Assembly (NCBI RefSeq): GCF_029227915.1
Contig: NC_079884.1
Location: 24,182,001-24,242,000, forward strand
Direction: 5' to 3'
Origin: Hydractinia symbiolongicarpus
Taxonomy: Eukaryota > Cnidaria > Hydrozoa > Anthoathecata > Hydractiniidae
DNA length: 60,000 nt
Shown here: positions 12,901 through 27,900 of the stretch, piece after piece
Layout: each line of letters starts with the position of its first letter
Position numbering within the stretch: position 1 is the first letter of the stretch
Notes under the pieces: model-generated
Told to the model about the DNA's origin: nothing
The model's input: only the letters and a program-made list of their open reading frames with translations
Databases searched by the model: none
Made by a program: the position numbers and the translations under genes

Positions 12901-15900
12901 ATCCCCAAAGTCCATACCTATGTGTTGATTTCAGTATTAATTGCACAGTTTTGTGTGTACCACTGTTTTTCAAGTTGTTTTGTGCATATTTAACATAAAT
13001 GAGTAATTATCTTGAATGCAACTAGTTTTGACAATCATATTGTTATATTCAAATACAGTAAAATTTTTGGTTACATATTGTGTGTTTTGAAAATTTACAA
13101 TTCCTATGTGAAAACCCACTAAAAAATTAAAGAAAAGTTTTTGTTTTATTGAAGATAATTACTCATTTACTTTTACTGAGAACTTTTGGTAATATATATT
13201 AAACCTAAATTTTCAAGTATCTCAAAGATGCAATATAATTTTGTTTCATAAATATGTTTCAAAGTAGAAAAAATAGTTCAGAAGCATTTCCCCAAAAAAT
13301 TGACGGAGGCTAAACTAAAGACTACATTATTAAAACAGATCGAAACAATTTCAAACATTTTCAGACGTATCAGTTAAGAATTTTTGCAATAAACATTTGA
13401 TACCTTCTCTGTTTGCTGTATGTTCATTTAGGACTTGTCCAGCATAAGTACAAATAAATGTCCCTCTTGGAATATCATCAACACAACGCAAACCCCATCC
13501 ACGATTTTCAGTCATAAAAACTTGTAGGCGAAGTTGAATACCATTTTGTACGACACGATTGTAGCATGTTAAATGTGAACATGAGCAATTTTGGTTGCAT
13601 TCGTATATGCTAGGAAATATAGGTATATGATATACAGGTATACAAGTATAAGCTACTTTTAACAAAACAATCATGTCTTAAACAGATCCTACTTTACTAG
13701 TCGTTGGCCTGTGGAAAAATCCACAAGTTCGGCCGTCCTTTTAATATCTCATTGCGTGCATCTCACAACTTGTGGTACCATTTTGCTTGACACACAGACA
13801 TACATACGTAAACGGTTATTATAATATAGATTTATAATTAAAAATCAATAATAATAAACATCCACTAATTGCTTTTCTTACCCAGTGGTTAAATGTTCTT
13901 TCAACCTCCTGTACTGATAGCCAGCATTTGGTGAGATGATATTGTCAATTGTATTACTGCTGTTGATAGTCAGCTGAGCACATCCACATTTTGTTTTGTC
14001 CTGACAAACAAAGTCAACAAGGGTATTGTATCAGAGTCATTTTCATTATTAAATACTAATTTTTGGTTTTGATCAATTTATTTATGTGGAAGCTTTACGG
14101 AATATACAAAGAGGCCCAGTGTATTTTATGTTTACAAAAATCTACACCAAGCTCTAACCTCAGTGGAAAGAGAGGGTCAAACTCAAAACTCAGAGGAAAG
14201 AGAGGGTCAAACTCAAAAATTAACAAATGGTTACATATATCACACCAGTGGAACAAAAAAAAATTGGCAGAAAAGCAGGATTTTGAGTTTGGTTGATTTT
14301 TAGCCAAAAAACGGGATATAGCTTTCAATAATATTTTCTACGACAACAAGTAATACTAAGAGCAATTTATATATATTTTACCTTGAAACAATCTTAACTT
14401 TTTATTTCTTTTTTATTAAATTTTGTGGTTGAATCACTAAGGCTTGTTTAAAGTTTATACTCAAAGAACAAATTTTTTGATACAAGTTGATCTCGTTTGT
14501 GGTTTTAAAAGGGAACAAAGGTTTGGAATTTTTTTTATTTTTGTTTCAATTTTTCTTCAGAGACAGAAAACAACCTAAGTGTATATATAAAAAATAATTT
14601 TAAAAAATAATGTATATTAAGCAAAATAAAAGCATTTAAAAATATTTCAAAGTTTATTTTATGACGTAATAGTTGTGTATCGCTATTTTTGTTTTACTAA
14701 ACTTACCTAATGTGATCATATAAGTAAAATATTAGAAACTATATCATTTTGACTGGCATTTAGGTGTACAAACACTAGTGGTCAGCCTCAAAATGAGAAA
14801 AACCTTTTCATAATTCCTGATCCCAAGAAAAATTAGGTATTATGCTCTATTTGGCTTCATAATATGAGGAACTTTAAATATAACATCAACAATTTTAATG
14901 CTTTGATGCATTATGTAGTATGCAGTGATCACTTTCACTTCAACTGCATCGAAAGGGATTAATGCCACAGTGTGAGAAACGTAAGAAACAGCTAAAACCA
15001 TACTAACAATATTTCTTCATAAAACATAGTAAATAAATATTGATGGTACTACAGTATTAACAAAACATCTTGAAAACGAATTTTAACTTGACTAACTAGA
15101 AAAAGCATGTAAATGATTTTTCTTCTAACAACTGAAGTTTACTTTCATAATTCTAAATTTTCCTTCTCTCAATAACCAGGTATCCTCAGCCAGAGGTTAT
15201 GAAACAAGTTTTCGATTCACCTGGTAGTAACATATTATCAGTTTGATTGCTATGCAACAGGTGTGAAGAGAAATAAATTGGAAGTTATCTTTATGAATGC
15301 TAAGAAGTGTTTGTTCATACTTTTTCAAAATGTTTTCCTCCTTTTAGACTATCAAAAGCATCTTATTAAAACCACAAACAACCGCTCAACTACATTGAAT
15401 TTTCAAACCCTGGACTTTCCTTTACTGTTCAAGAATCTTAAATTGAAGAAAATAAAGGATCTGGTAATATTGGTATACAAACGGAGACTTCGTATGACCA
15501 ATGACATCCAACACGATAAAAGATGCAAATTATCTTAGCAGTACTTTTTCTTAGTGTAAATTTGATCCTTATTTCGTCTACGGCGTATGAAGGAGTTTTT
15601 CCAAAACTGCAGGGTGCAACATGAGATTTTTAAAATTGTAGGTTATCACTGGTACAGCTGATTTGTTTTAATTTTTCACTCAGACAGTTACACTCGCAGC
15701 AACATAATACACTCCTCTAATTTCATTGCAAGTGTGATAACAGTCTAGCTCAACCCATTTCTAACTTCTTAGATCTCTTTTTCTGCTTATTCTGGCTCAC
15801 AAATATAACAGCAAGCTACAATCCCAGACATAGATTATTCTAAGAACGGCAGAATTTCGAAGCTCGTAGCCACAAACAATTGAGAAAAAACTGTTTCTAC

Positions 15901-18900
15901 AGCATTGTCAAAGTTTACTTGTCCATGGACAGAAACTTAGGATCGTAGGATCTTATTTTAAAGTGCTAATTTGTGCTGACATCAGTACGCTTGTTACTCT
16001 GACTACACTACTACCAATGTAAAACTATTGAAGCCTACAAGCTACTGACTACTAACCAAGTGATACCGTTTTGCCAGCAGAGGAAATAGCCAAAAAACAG
16101 CTTTTCTAGCTCATCACAAATCAACAGAAGTGCAAGAGTAGTTAGAAAGACCAGATGCATCAGAACCTTCGTTAAGAGACATTTTGTTGCTCTATATACA
16201 CTATGAGTATAATATGGGAAGCATAACGCAACAATAAGGTCATAACCGTTGAAATTTTAAATTGCTCTTATTGAATTGCTGTTATTGGATTGCTCTTATT
16301 CTTTTTTGTTATCGTCTTATGATACTCTTTTATTTCAACAACAAAAAACAACAAAATTTTGACCACTGTTTCACTAAGGTGGTTTTATGCTGCAAATTTT
16401 AAACAAGTGAAATGTTGAGTACATTCCAATAGTTTAAACTTTGTGGTATAAACTGTTTTAAGTTAAACACACTTAAACTTGCTTAAAACCCTAGTTTGAG
16501 ACAAGCTTAATGCAGTCATTTATCAAATGGTACCTGGCAATTATCTGTGCAGTCGCAACAAACCAAAAATCCTGGATCTGTATTTATGGAGACTTCATCG
16601 GTTTTGATACGAGAACTGATGTACGAGACAGAGGGAGGGTATTCGTCTTTTACTTCATTGATACAAACAATCGGACACGTTTCTTTCCCATATGACAAAT
16701 CATCAATGCGCACTATTGCTGGTTTGGATTTTTGTGTTTGATTTCGACAAGATATGTTAGATTGGAAACAGAACATGTCAATGCCAACATTAGAGCATTT
16801 TGTTTCTAACACTAAAATAAACAAAGCAAAAAACAAAATAAAGATTGGTTGGACATTGTAATTTAGGTTTAAGGCTCAAGCAGTGAGAGGTCTCTACAGT
16901 TTACATGAAGGTTACATATTTTTAGTTTTAAATAAATAAACTTACAATATCGAGTAACATCTATTAAATTTCTCTACAACAGAAACAAAACAAAAAAATC
17001 ATTATTTAACCATTAACAGTAAGTAAGTAGTTTTATTAAATTTTTCATTTTTATAACCTTTTATAATTATAACTGGTGACACCATATTTCAGAAAAGCTA
17101 CTCACCATTCTTCTGTTACATGGAGATCTGTAGTAAATATCCCTATGGTAACTGGATTGTTTTTTTGAGCTCTCTCTAGATAGACATAGAAAAAGCAATC
17201 ACAACAAATTAAAATTTTTTTATATTGTTCGATTATAAAAACTTGTTATTGGTGAAAAATATTACGAGGTAGCACCTAGGTAATACCTAACATAACCTTA
17301 CCTACAAATAGAAAAAGGAGCAAAGTTTTAGTTGAACCACATACCTTTTCCAACCAAGTTGAAATGGAATTGCAAGATAGTTGTACACTCCTAGCCGATG
17401 CTGGTCAAGTAAATTACGCTTGTCTTCAATACAGTCTTCATTGCATTTGTGAGGTCCTGGTAAACGGAAAAAAAACACTGACGCATGAATCAATTATGTT
17501 GATACTCTAAAGGAAAATTCACATACAGTGAAACGTTTGTTGACTAACCATAATATAATGATATAATTTTTTTATATTTAGACTGCCACGTTTTTTGGAC
17601 ACAAAACTAAAAAAGTTCAAATAAATTATGTTCATTTAAAAAATTGGAATTTATGTACCCTTCCGTTACACATATAGTCCTGCACCTTTTTAGGCTTTTT
17701 CTATAATTCATTACCTCTTTTTATCAATCGTGGAGGAGTTGTAGGCAAAGACAATGGAGAAGAGCGACAAATTGATGACAGATCTTTATCTGAAGCAGAT
17801 TTGTTTAAAACCATTTTCTTCAGAAAGCACTCGTCATCTGATTGGCTAGCTTTTAAGGATTGTTTCTTCTAAAGGAATTAAATAAATTTGTATAAAAAAG
17901 GACTTCTGCTTGTCACAATTAGTTTATGTTGAATCACTTTGAAAACAAATGAGAACACAAACATTGGTGCAATATATATTTACAGAATTTTTTTTCAATG
18001 TTAGTTTCCCTTCTGCCAAACAAACCAAATAAAAATATGTGATATAATTAATAACCACACATAAAATAAATTTAAAATATATATTTAATTACTTAATTCC
18101 GTTAATTTTTTCTACAACTTCTTTCCTAGAAAAACTGTCAACATAAACACAAAACATACCATTCTGACTATTCTGCCAAAATGAAGAATTAACTTTAAGT
18201 GTGAGAAGGAAAGGTTGTAAAACAATTACCTTTAAAATTTTGCTGGTTGAAAACGCCTTTAATGTACGCTCTTCGTCACTAGCATCGATATGTTTATGTA
18301 TGTTATGAATCTGACAAAAAGTAGCAATATTTTTTCGATTTACTCCAACAGTAGGGTAAAGAGACTTGTAGTGATCTGCTATAGATGTATACGATGCACC
18401 CTGTTCACGTGCATTTCGAACAAATGCAGCATCTAATAACTCAAACACTTCTCTACTCCGTAACTTTAACTTCTCTGATGACTAAAGAAAACAGAGTACA
18501 GAATTAAAAGATTACTGTGGACTGTAGAACAACTTTTCTGTCTTAATAAACTACCGGACAGTTAGTAAAAAGAGAAAATTTACAAAATTATTTACAAACA
18601 ACCTGAAGATCATAAAATAAAAACTTCTTTTGGTAAAAAATTTTAACACCTAAAATTTGACAGAAACTATTTAAAATAACAAAAAACTAAGATGGACAAG
18701 CAAACAATTAACACATATAATTTTTTTGCTTTTTGACAAAAGTGGCAGAGTCACTCCAAGAATAATAACTCTCCCTAAGATGAACTCTGCTGGCAATATA
18801 AATTAAAATAAAGTTTGCTTACTTGAGATGATTTTACTGTTGATAGATTCGGCAAACTTCTATGTGACAAAACAGAAACATCACTTCTGGCAGGACTCAT

Positions 18901-21900
18901 TTTGAGAGCAGAAAGTACACCTAAAGCCTCCTGTGATGAAATCATGTCATCTACATTATCTCTGAGATCTACAACAAAATATGAAACTATCAAAACAAAG
19001 AAATAGAATACTAGTTATGAAGAAATTAATTGTTTGGACCCTTTACTTTATCAATTCTGAAAATAACCAGCTAAATTGGTTGTATATAACAACTTTATTA
19101 CCTTATTCTAAGCGAGCAACTGCCCTGTTAGTTTTACAAATAGAAACAGGGTAGCTTAAGGTGGTGCTCCTTAATATTTTTAAAAAGTGGCACGCATGCA
19201 AAGAAACGTTTTGAAGCAAAGAATGCAAATGTACATATATATTTGTGGGGTCAAATAAGTTCTAAGTTACAACCATTTTATTACCAATCTTTCTAATGTG
19301 AATGCCATGATCCGGTAAAACTGAAGTAAACTGAAGTACTATTAGTGAGTTAAACATACTTTACTTGCAAAAGCAAGCAACCATCATACAGAATTGGATA
19401 TAAAGTTTACATAAATTAAAAATAAATAAACCTTTTTCACTTTGTGTACTTTCACTATCTGACTGTACTTTCACTTTCTTCTGTTTTCTTTTCATGTCAG
19501 AAGAATGTTTGCTTGAGTCAGATGCAGAGCTAAGCACCGATGAGGAACGCTTCATTTTTACTGTCTCAGTATTTTCACCAAAAGGCTTTTCTTTCAATAG
19601 AGCAATTTTGGAAAAAAGTTCCGCTTTCCCAGCTGTCATAACATTTGGATTTTCTGGCTTTGGAGATTGTATTTTTAACACAGGACTTGCCTAAAATGCA
19701 AGCACAAATTCGTTAAAAAAAATTAATAACTTCACTATGGTAAAGGTTTTTAGATAGAGGTATTAAAAGTAGAATTTTTTAAGAAAAGTAACAAATCTTA
19801 ATGCCTAAGCCACATTTTGTCATATGTAAGAAGAACTCACAAAATCCATCTTTGCAGAAGTAAATTGTAAACATTTGGTAATTTAGATGATATAAAAAGA
19901 ATTCCAAAGAAAAAAGTAAGTCAAAACGAAATTAGAATCAACTGATGAGAATAAAACAATTTTACTATATTGTTTTCAGATGTATTCATGACAGTTTTGT
20001 GCTTTTTTAGTACTCTTGTGCCACCAAAGCTCTCAAGTACATTTTTTCACTTACAATTCCCCATTCTCGTCTTTGTTGTTTTCCTTAAAAATGCAAAAAC
20101 AAAAAATAACAAAAACTAATTAGCAATTTAAATTTAAACCACTGTTTTGTATACTGCAAAAAAAAAACACCTTCTGGGTCTTTTAAGCTGTATTTGCAAA
20201 CACCAAACCGTGGATGTGTTATTTTCTCATCAACATAGGATCCTTCTTTCTGCATCTTCGCTTTCTTTTTCTTCCCTTGCGTCGGGATGAAATGATCATA
20301 CATTGGTTCCAATCGTGTAGTACCTCGATATATCCATTCTGATCTTTTATCAATATCAAATAAAATCTAAAACCAAAAACATAATCTTTTACACTGAACA
20401 GTTGATACAACTATGTTGTAACATTTTTTTTATAAATTCCTAGCATAAAATCTGGTTTTATTTCCCTCTTCTTTGGAACAATCAATTACCTTAACTAAAG
20501 ATGCATCAATGGCAATCACTCTTGATTTCCACCTGCATAAATAAAGACGACAAAAAGTATAATGTGAACATAATAGTAGGTGTAAAACAAAAACAATCAT
20601 AGAGTATACTAGCAATCACTATGCACAAAGCTCTTTAAAATCAAAAACATTTCAGTAATAAGACATCTTATTGCACATTTAGGTTGACTTTCATTTTTTA
20701 CACTTGAGCATGAGGGTTTAAAGATGTATCTTTTGCATTCCCACAAGTGGAATCATTGTAAATAAGTGTAGAATTATTGTAATTAAAAATTATATCAATT
20801 AGCAAATTCTTCGCAGAGAGCACAGGAGGCTTTGTTTTGACTATACAGGTGCCTGCATGGAAAAAAAATTACTAGTGGAATGATTTACAAGACCAGTTTC
20901 CTTCTCGTGCTTGTTGTAAATGAAGAGCATCACTAAATGAAACTCAGATAAAAGCTGTACCAAGATATTTTAATACTAAGCCAATACCTTAAAATGAAAG
21001 AAGGTAAAGCTGATGAAAGTTTAGTGGAACAATAAAATGCTAAATTTAAAGAATGTGAATTTTGTCCAATATTTGTGATGTTTAGGTTCTAATATTTTTT
21101 AATAGGGCCAGACAATTCCAATATTTTATTATGCATTTTATCTTACTTTTTACTTGTTCATGATTTTCCAATAAATTTAGTATAAAATTATATTCAAACA
21201 TTACAAACTAGTTAAAATTTCGCAAACTTAAATTCTAAAATGTTATTAAAATACTCATTTTTTCCGGGCTTATTTTCATCCCTTTAGGTGTCACAGCAGA
21301 GAAAAATACAATTGTTTCTACCAAATGTTCTATTAACACTCAATACAGCATCTTTTGATGTGTAGACATGGTTTAAAAATGCAATTTATAAGGATTTGTG
21401 ACTAAATGATGCAAAAGCCTTACCAAGAACCATTCCATTCTGTTTGCATAGTATTCCCAATTTTTGTACAAACCAAGGGTCTCTAAGAATAAAGATGCCA
21501 TGTTAGGTGTTCAATTAATTTCTAACACAACATTTTTAGAGTTTTTCAGGTTTCACCACAAAACTTTTTAGAATATATATCACAAAACTTCAAAATAGGA
21601 CTTTTACTTACATATGGATATTCCTGCAAATATTCTTTTATAAATTCTTGACAATCCGCAGCTACATCATTCCAAACATTTTTCGCTAGAAAAATAAATA
21701 ACAAGTAACACGTAATCGCACCTTGCTGACTTATTTAACTACTCATATAGAACCTTGTAAAAATGCTCATAACTGACACTGCAATTAATAAAACATTTTA
21801 AGCATGTCAAACAGTTAGGCGAATACTTTCAAAAATATGTTCTAAACAGAGATCACATAGCCAATAGGTACAAACTTACATTCTCTAATGTTTACTTACA

Positions 21901-24900
21901 TGTTGCTAAAACTGTAAACATGCGATTTCTGGAAAGATATTGTGCATAACCATCATCGAAGAAAACAAGATATCTGAAAATAGAGTTCAAGAAACTTCTT
22001 AAATTACTAAATCTGCAGGTAAGAAATTATGCACAGTTCGTTTTAAAAACAATAATTTAAGAAGGCTTTCATTCTCTCCCCCATATAGGGCTAAAAGAAA
22101 TATTTCAATCTATTACAGAAGAATGCACAAAAAGTGCTAGAGTAAATCTGAAATTTAAGGATATATTTGTTTAAATTGTTAAAAACTCCGTACAGATTTT
22201 GAGTCCTATGAAAATTGGTGAATATGTGACAATGTCAGGCTGATCAAATTATATGATTACAGCTCTGAAATGTAACCAGATATATTTGATATCCCAGTAT
22301 TTAAGTGGTACAACATAGGACAAAAACCTATTTTACTCTGCAATATTGTATTTGTTGTTTATTCTAACTATGTAAGGCTCACTGATTGAAGCTACGTTGT
22401 AGAGTTAAGTTATAAAAACATACGCATACACCTTGTAAATGTACAATTTTACAACAACATACAACCAAGCCTAATAGTTAACATGAACATGACAGTTAGA
22501 CTTTATAGATTGATGCTTTCACAGTTTAATTAGTGTATTGTTCAAGATCAAGGTCTCAAAAATTGGTGACATCCCTAATAACTATGAATCCATAAAATTG
22601 TGTACAGAAAAATATTTTGAAGGTTAGACTAACATTACCCAACCTGTGTTTGTTTTCTTCACATGCTATTTCTGCCACTACTCCAGCAAACATGACATTA
22701 ACATTTGTTCCTGTATCTGGTAAAGAAGAACAAGTTAAAAAAATATTGTTAGGTTAAAAGTGACAACTACATTAACCCTATTTTGATTTGGGGTATTTCG
22801 AACAATTATTAAGGGGGTAGAGAGGGAAGACAGGGAGGAAGGGGTAGGGGGTATTCGGATTAATAACGTGACCAGAATTCTCAGAAACGTTCCCTTTGAT
22901 GAAATGAAGTTTTCTTGTAAATTTCAAATCCTAAGGATGATCCAACGGGTAGTTTTGAAATTGCCTAATAGATGAGTGTTAAAACTCAGTATTATAACCA
23001 TGCAACATAGCAGATTTATTAAAAGCGGCATGTGGGGGTGCCAAAGAATATTCTATTTATGTTTGAGAAGTTTTTATGGGGCACCAAAACGATGGTCATC
23101 GCGGAGCAGTGACTACAGAAAAATGGCACAGGGCAGTGACTGAAAGAGTTTTTTTACCTGTGAATAAGGAAAACAATGCTTGACATTGTAAAAATGTTTG
23201 GCAAAAATAGCGATGCACTTACTGATGTCTTTATATTTTTTTGAAATGGTAGAATTGACAGTATCACTTGGTCGACCAGCTAAATTAAAAATAAAATAAC
23301 TTTTATAACAAAGTATGAAAATCCTTAAAAATCTCTGTCATTGATACTACTATTAATTAAGCCTTAATTTAGTTAATTCTTGTTGAAATTATTTTGTCAT
23401 CAGTAACTTTGCAATAGACTTTATCACTGTTTAGATGTTATAGAGGTGAATTTATAACATAAAAAATTAGGGAGAAATGGCACTTCGTTACTTTTTCCAA
23501 TAATTGGATGTTCAGGTTAGGGTACCACAAGAGTCAGCGCTTGGCTGACTCTTGTGGTACCCTAAAGGTAAAGGGGCAAAAATTCCAGCTTTGTTTTCAA
23601 CGTCCACACCGAAAGTGCAATCAAATCAGAACTGCAGTAAAAATAACATGACAGATTGATCAGCAAAGAGCGTTCCTAATAATATTAGCCACATATACAT
23701 CATGCTATATTTACTAACAAAATTTGATTGCAGATGTGCAGATTCAATGTTGTGAGGTCCTCAGGAAAAGTTAGAAGACTGGGAAAGTAAACATGCAGCA
23801 TTTTGGCATAATTTTTAACATTAAATAATGTAATGTCTATCTTTAAAACTAAATCCATTCCTTTGACATCAATACAGCAAAATTAAATCTCAGAAACCTA
23901 ACGCAAACATCTTTTCAACAAAGAGAAGACATGTTAAATATGTTTTAAACAAAGACCTATAATATGCAGTGTAACATTATTTTTTATTTCTGCAATTCCC
24001 AATTAATTATTGGTTTGTTGCATGGCAAACAATCAGCAGAATTTTTTTAATTTTTGTTATTTGATACTGGTATGTGTATATATGTTAAACAAATGTGGTA
24101 TCTGCTTCAAATCCAGTCATAGTATGCACTATGTTGTTTTGATACTTATTTGCCTATAGGATTCTTTGTTTTATTTTTATTCAGTTGGATTTACAGTTCA
24201 TAGAAAAATAACTTTGTTTGGTCAGAAAATAGAAAATAGATATTTTTTTAAAATTAACCTTAGGACTCTTTTTAAAGAAGTTACTAAAAGAGGGTTATTT
24301 TATTAATTACCAACTATGCGACATCCCAACTCCAACTCTTCACTAACAGAAGGATTACATAAAGCAACATTTTTCAATGAAATCTTTTGCTGAAGCTTTT
24401 GTCCATATAAAAAGTGAACCAAAATCTTTTTCTAAAGAGAAAAAAAGTTATAATCATGTTTGTTTAAATCAAAACAATATAAAAACAGGAATTTTCGTTA
24501 TTTTACATACCTCTTTCTTTGTACCTGCTGCCTCCTTGACTGTTTCGGCTTAAAAGATTTATTAAATAACAATATTTAGTTCTTTGATACTTTGATAGTA
24601 GAAAAAAGTGTAACAAAGAAAAAGCATCATTACACAACTAGGTAAATACGATACTCCTTCAAAACTGAAGGAGTGTCGTATTTACCTGGTTTTAGGAAGA
24701 AGTTAAAAAATCAGATATAAAACCTGTAATGAAATTTATTAATCAAGTTGAGATGAATTGAGAAGACATTATATTTTACAGAAGAATCTAATTGGTTGAT
24801 TGCTTACTGTAATATTCTTGACTTATTAGAGAGCAGTATTATGCTAAAGCTTACTTCCAATTTAAAAAAGGTTTATTTTATTCTGTTTATACTATGTTAA

Positions 24901-27900
24901 GAATTAGTAATTTAACTAGTAACTTAATTAGTAATTTAACATAAAATTCGAAATAATAAAGCAAATATAAAGCCATATTTTCTTGTGTTTACAACATGCT
25001 TCCTCGTCAAAAGCACCATTATGTGCAATTTTTTTTCAGATTAAACCCAGTTTGACGTCACCTCCTGAATGCCAAAAAAAATCCCTTGAACATGTTGCTA
25101 CAAATCCCATGAAATGAACCTTAGAGAAAAAGAAGTAGAGTAAATTATAACAACTAAGTTTAATTTTGTGAATAATTATAAAACATCCACTTGCACTATA
25201 AGTTTTTGCAAAAAAGAGTAGCGCTAGAAAGCCTTTTTTCAGCCTTTCAATGGGTAAAAAACAACTTCCTGCATGAACCATTTCAGGCTTTGATATCAAA
25301 AAAAGCAAAAAAACCCTGGGGACAAGGTTGTGCGCAAACTTATTACCAGAGTTCACTAGATGTTTTGATCAACGCTGGCAGATAGCCTGTAGCAATTTTT
25401 AATCTCTGTTCACCTAGTCCCTGTGTTTTAACATAGGTCCTGCGCAAATTTTAGCGAGCGCACACTATATTTACTCTCACGCTGCATCTAGGACTTCTCT
25501 ATTTTTTTAGTACAATGCAAGAATTTACATGCTATTATTTTGCTCTGCGCGCTATTTTCTGCTTGCCATATGGTCCGCCTGAACCTCTGCACATTTGCAT
25601 GAATTTAAAACTCGATCACAGGTATGTAAAGTTCTTTTAACAACAAGGATGAAACACATGGTAGTTATTGTTTCTTGTCTTTCTTTTTATATTCCTCTCT
25701 TTTTACTTGTTTCTCATGTCACATACATGTTTCATCCATGGGCCCCTGGGACAAAGTTGCATGAATCCAGGTGCTAGGCTAAGAGCCCGGCCCATTCTGC
25801 AACATTAATCAGCAGGTGTTTTAGCTTACGTGCCTTTCCTTCGTGTGATTACTGATAGTCTAGCAATAAGAGAAGTTCTTTACTGTCTTTCTGAATTAAA
25901 AACGCATGTCGAGTAAGCTGTAAACACCGAAAACTCTGTCTATATGGACTTTGCTTTAGTTTTTTTAATCTTGAATAATTTTTCAGGGAAGTAGCAAAAT
26001 AAGTTATTACTTATCTTTGGTTTGTTACAAGCACATCTTCAGTATCTGTTACAAATATTAAGAAACAAGACAACTGCTTTGTATATATAAATCCTGGGTT
26101 ACGACTAAGTTAGCAAAATTATCATCAAGGAGTTGATGTCACAAGCCCCCTCACATTTGGGAAACAGGATAGTGACTTAGATGAAGCTTTTTCCCTCCCT
26201 AATATAATGCAACTTTAACATTGAATATCTTGCAAACAAATTAAAACAATTACAAAAAAATAATATTTTTTTTAAGTTGTCACACTAATGTAATGCTTGT
26301 TTTTCCTGGGTTTATATTAACTGTTAACCTAGTATATCACCACATAAAGTAGCCTTTAACACCCAACTGCATTCGTAGTTGCTGCACTAATGCTACAGAG
26401 AGATATCCACCAATGAAATACTGCAGATGCCATGGGCACATACAGAGAGAATACAAAGGCTGACTAACAATTGGAAATACAAATGAGCAAATAGCATACC
26501 TTGATACCATATATCACTTTTATCTGGTTTGGCAAAAACCTTTAATCCAGCCTTGAATTGAAACACACTAAAAACATTTATGGTGTACAGTTATTTATGT
26601 AAATCTTGCGAATTAAAAAAGTTTGCAATAATAACTAAATTAAAATGTTGATTCCAGAAAAGATGCTAATTTTTCCTACATTGCAGTCTTGTTAAAAACA
26701 CTACATTAACAACATAGATATTTAAAATCACAAAAATATTAACAAGGGTATTCAAAGGTACAAAATAAAACAAAAAATACCTCTTTTTCTGCTCGGTAGA
26801 TTTTTTACCGTTTTCACTCGTTTCTGTGGATGACATTGCATCTTCAGAATCCATATGCACAAAATCTTCAGGAAGTTTGATCTTTGTAACAAGTTTTGAA
26901 GTTGTATTTGTTTGCATGATAACTGGACTTTTCAAAGGCTCTTCAAAACCATCTTCAGAGTCGTATGCATACATACCAGGACTATCTTTTTGTGAATCAT
27001 CAGCACTATTCTTGACAAACGGCATTTCATTGTCTATGCTATCTATTTCTGAATCATGCATGTTTAAGTCCTCTGACAACACGGGCATGAAAGGGTCATC
27101 TTTAACCTCCTTGTCTAAGTCAGCTTTTTGTTCTGTAAAAATTGACCAGGCAGATTGGTTTTCTTCCTGAATATCAGATTCTTCAAGTGGTGTTACAACT
27201 GGAGTAAGATTTGCTATTGGAGATTGATTAGGAAAAAATATGCTGCTACTAATATCAGGTGGACAGTCACCAGGTGTGTTCACTTTCACGGGTGGTTTAC
27301 TCAATTCAGGAGGACAATCTTCCGTTTTTAAATTTGGACTATTTTCAGTATTCTTTGAAGTTGGCATCACTAGTTTTGAGAGCTTTTTCTCCTCACTTTG
27401 ATTATTGAGAACTTTAGAAGCACCATTATATTTATCTGTTGAAGTGACAGTGGAAAGTGGACTGGTTCCAGTTGAAACGCTTGAATTAGATGATTTAGGT
27501 GGTGTATGATTATTTGCAAATAAATCATTTAAATTACTTGGTTCAGCTACACTAGAACTGATTTTCGAAGCTTTTAGATTGCTAATGACACTCTCAATCT
27601 TTTTATTACCACTACTCTTTGAAGCTTGAGAAATGGCAGATGGTTTATTTGCAGTAACCTGCGGCGAAACACAAATACCTGGTGGATTTGGCTTTTCAAC
27701 CATACTATTTTGTTTCTCGAATATTGTTAAGGGTTGCTGGACAGGAGATGGAGGTATCTGCAGGACAGGTGAAGAAGATACCTGTGCAGGTGTTCCAGGT
27801 ACTTGTGTAGTAACTGGAACACTAGATTTAATAGATTCATCTGAGGGATCATCATCATCATCTTCATCATCAATAACAATAACTGCCCTGTTTGACTGAG

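Noticed and set aside
14165-14218. Start of a CRISPR array or larger satellite
   Set aside because: Only two copies in an animal intron; a simple tandem duplication.
25036-25777. Frames and CCCTGGGGACAAGG-type words as a MITE pair in SETDB1 intron 5
   Set aside because: The two similar words (about 25313 and 25743) are in direct, not inverted, orientation, so no element ends could be defined.
27633-27899. 88-codon plus-strand frame
   Set aside because: It is the antisense shadow of SETDB1 exon 4, which has strong protein and splice support.
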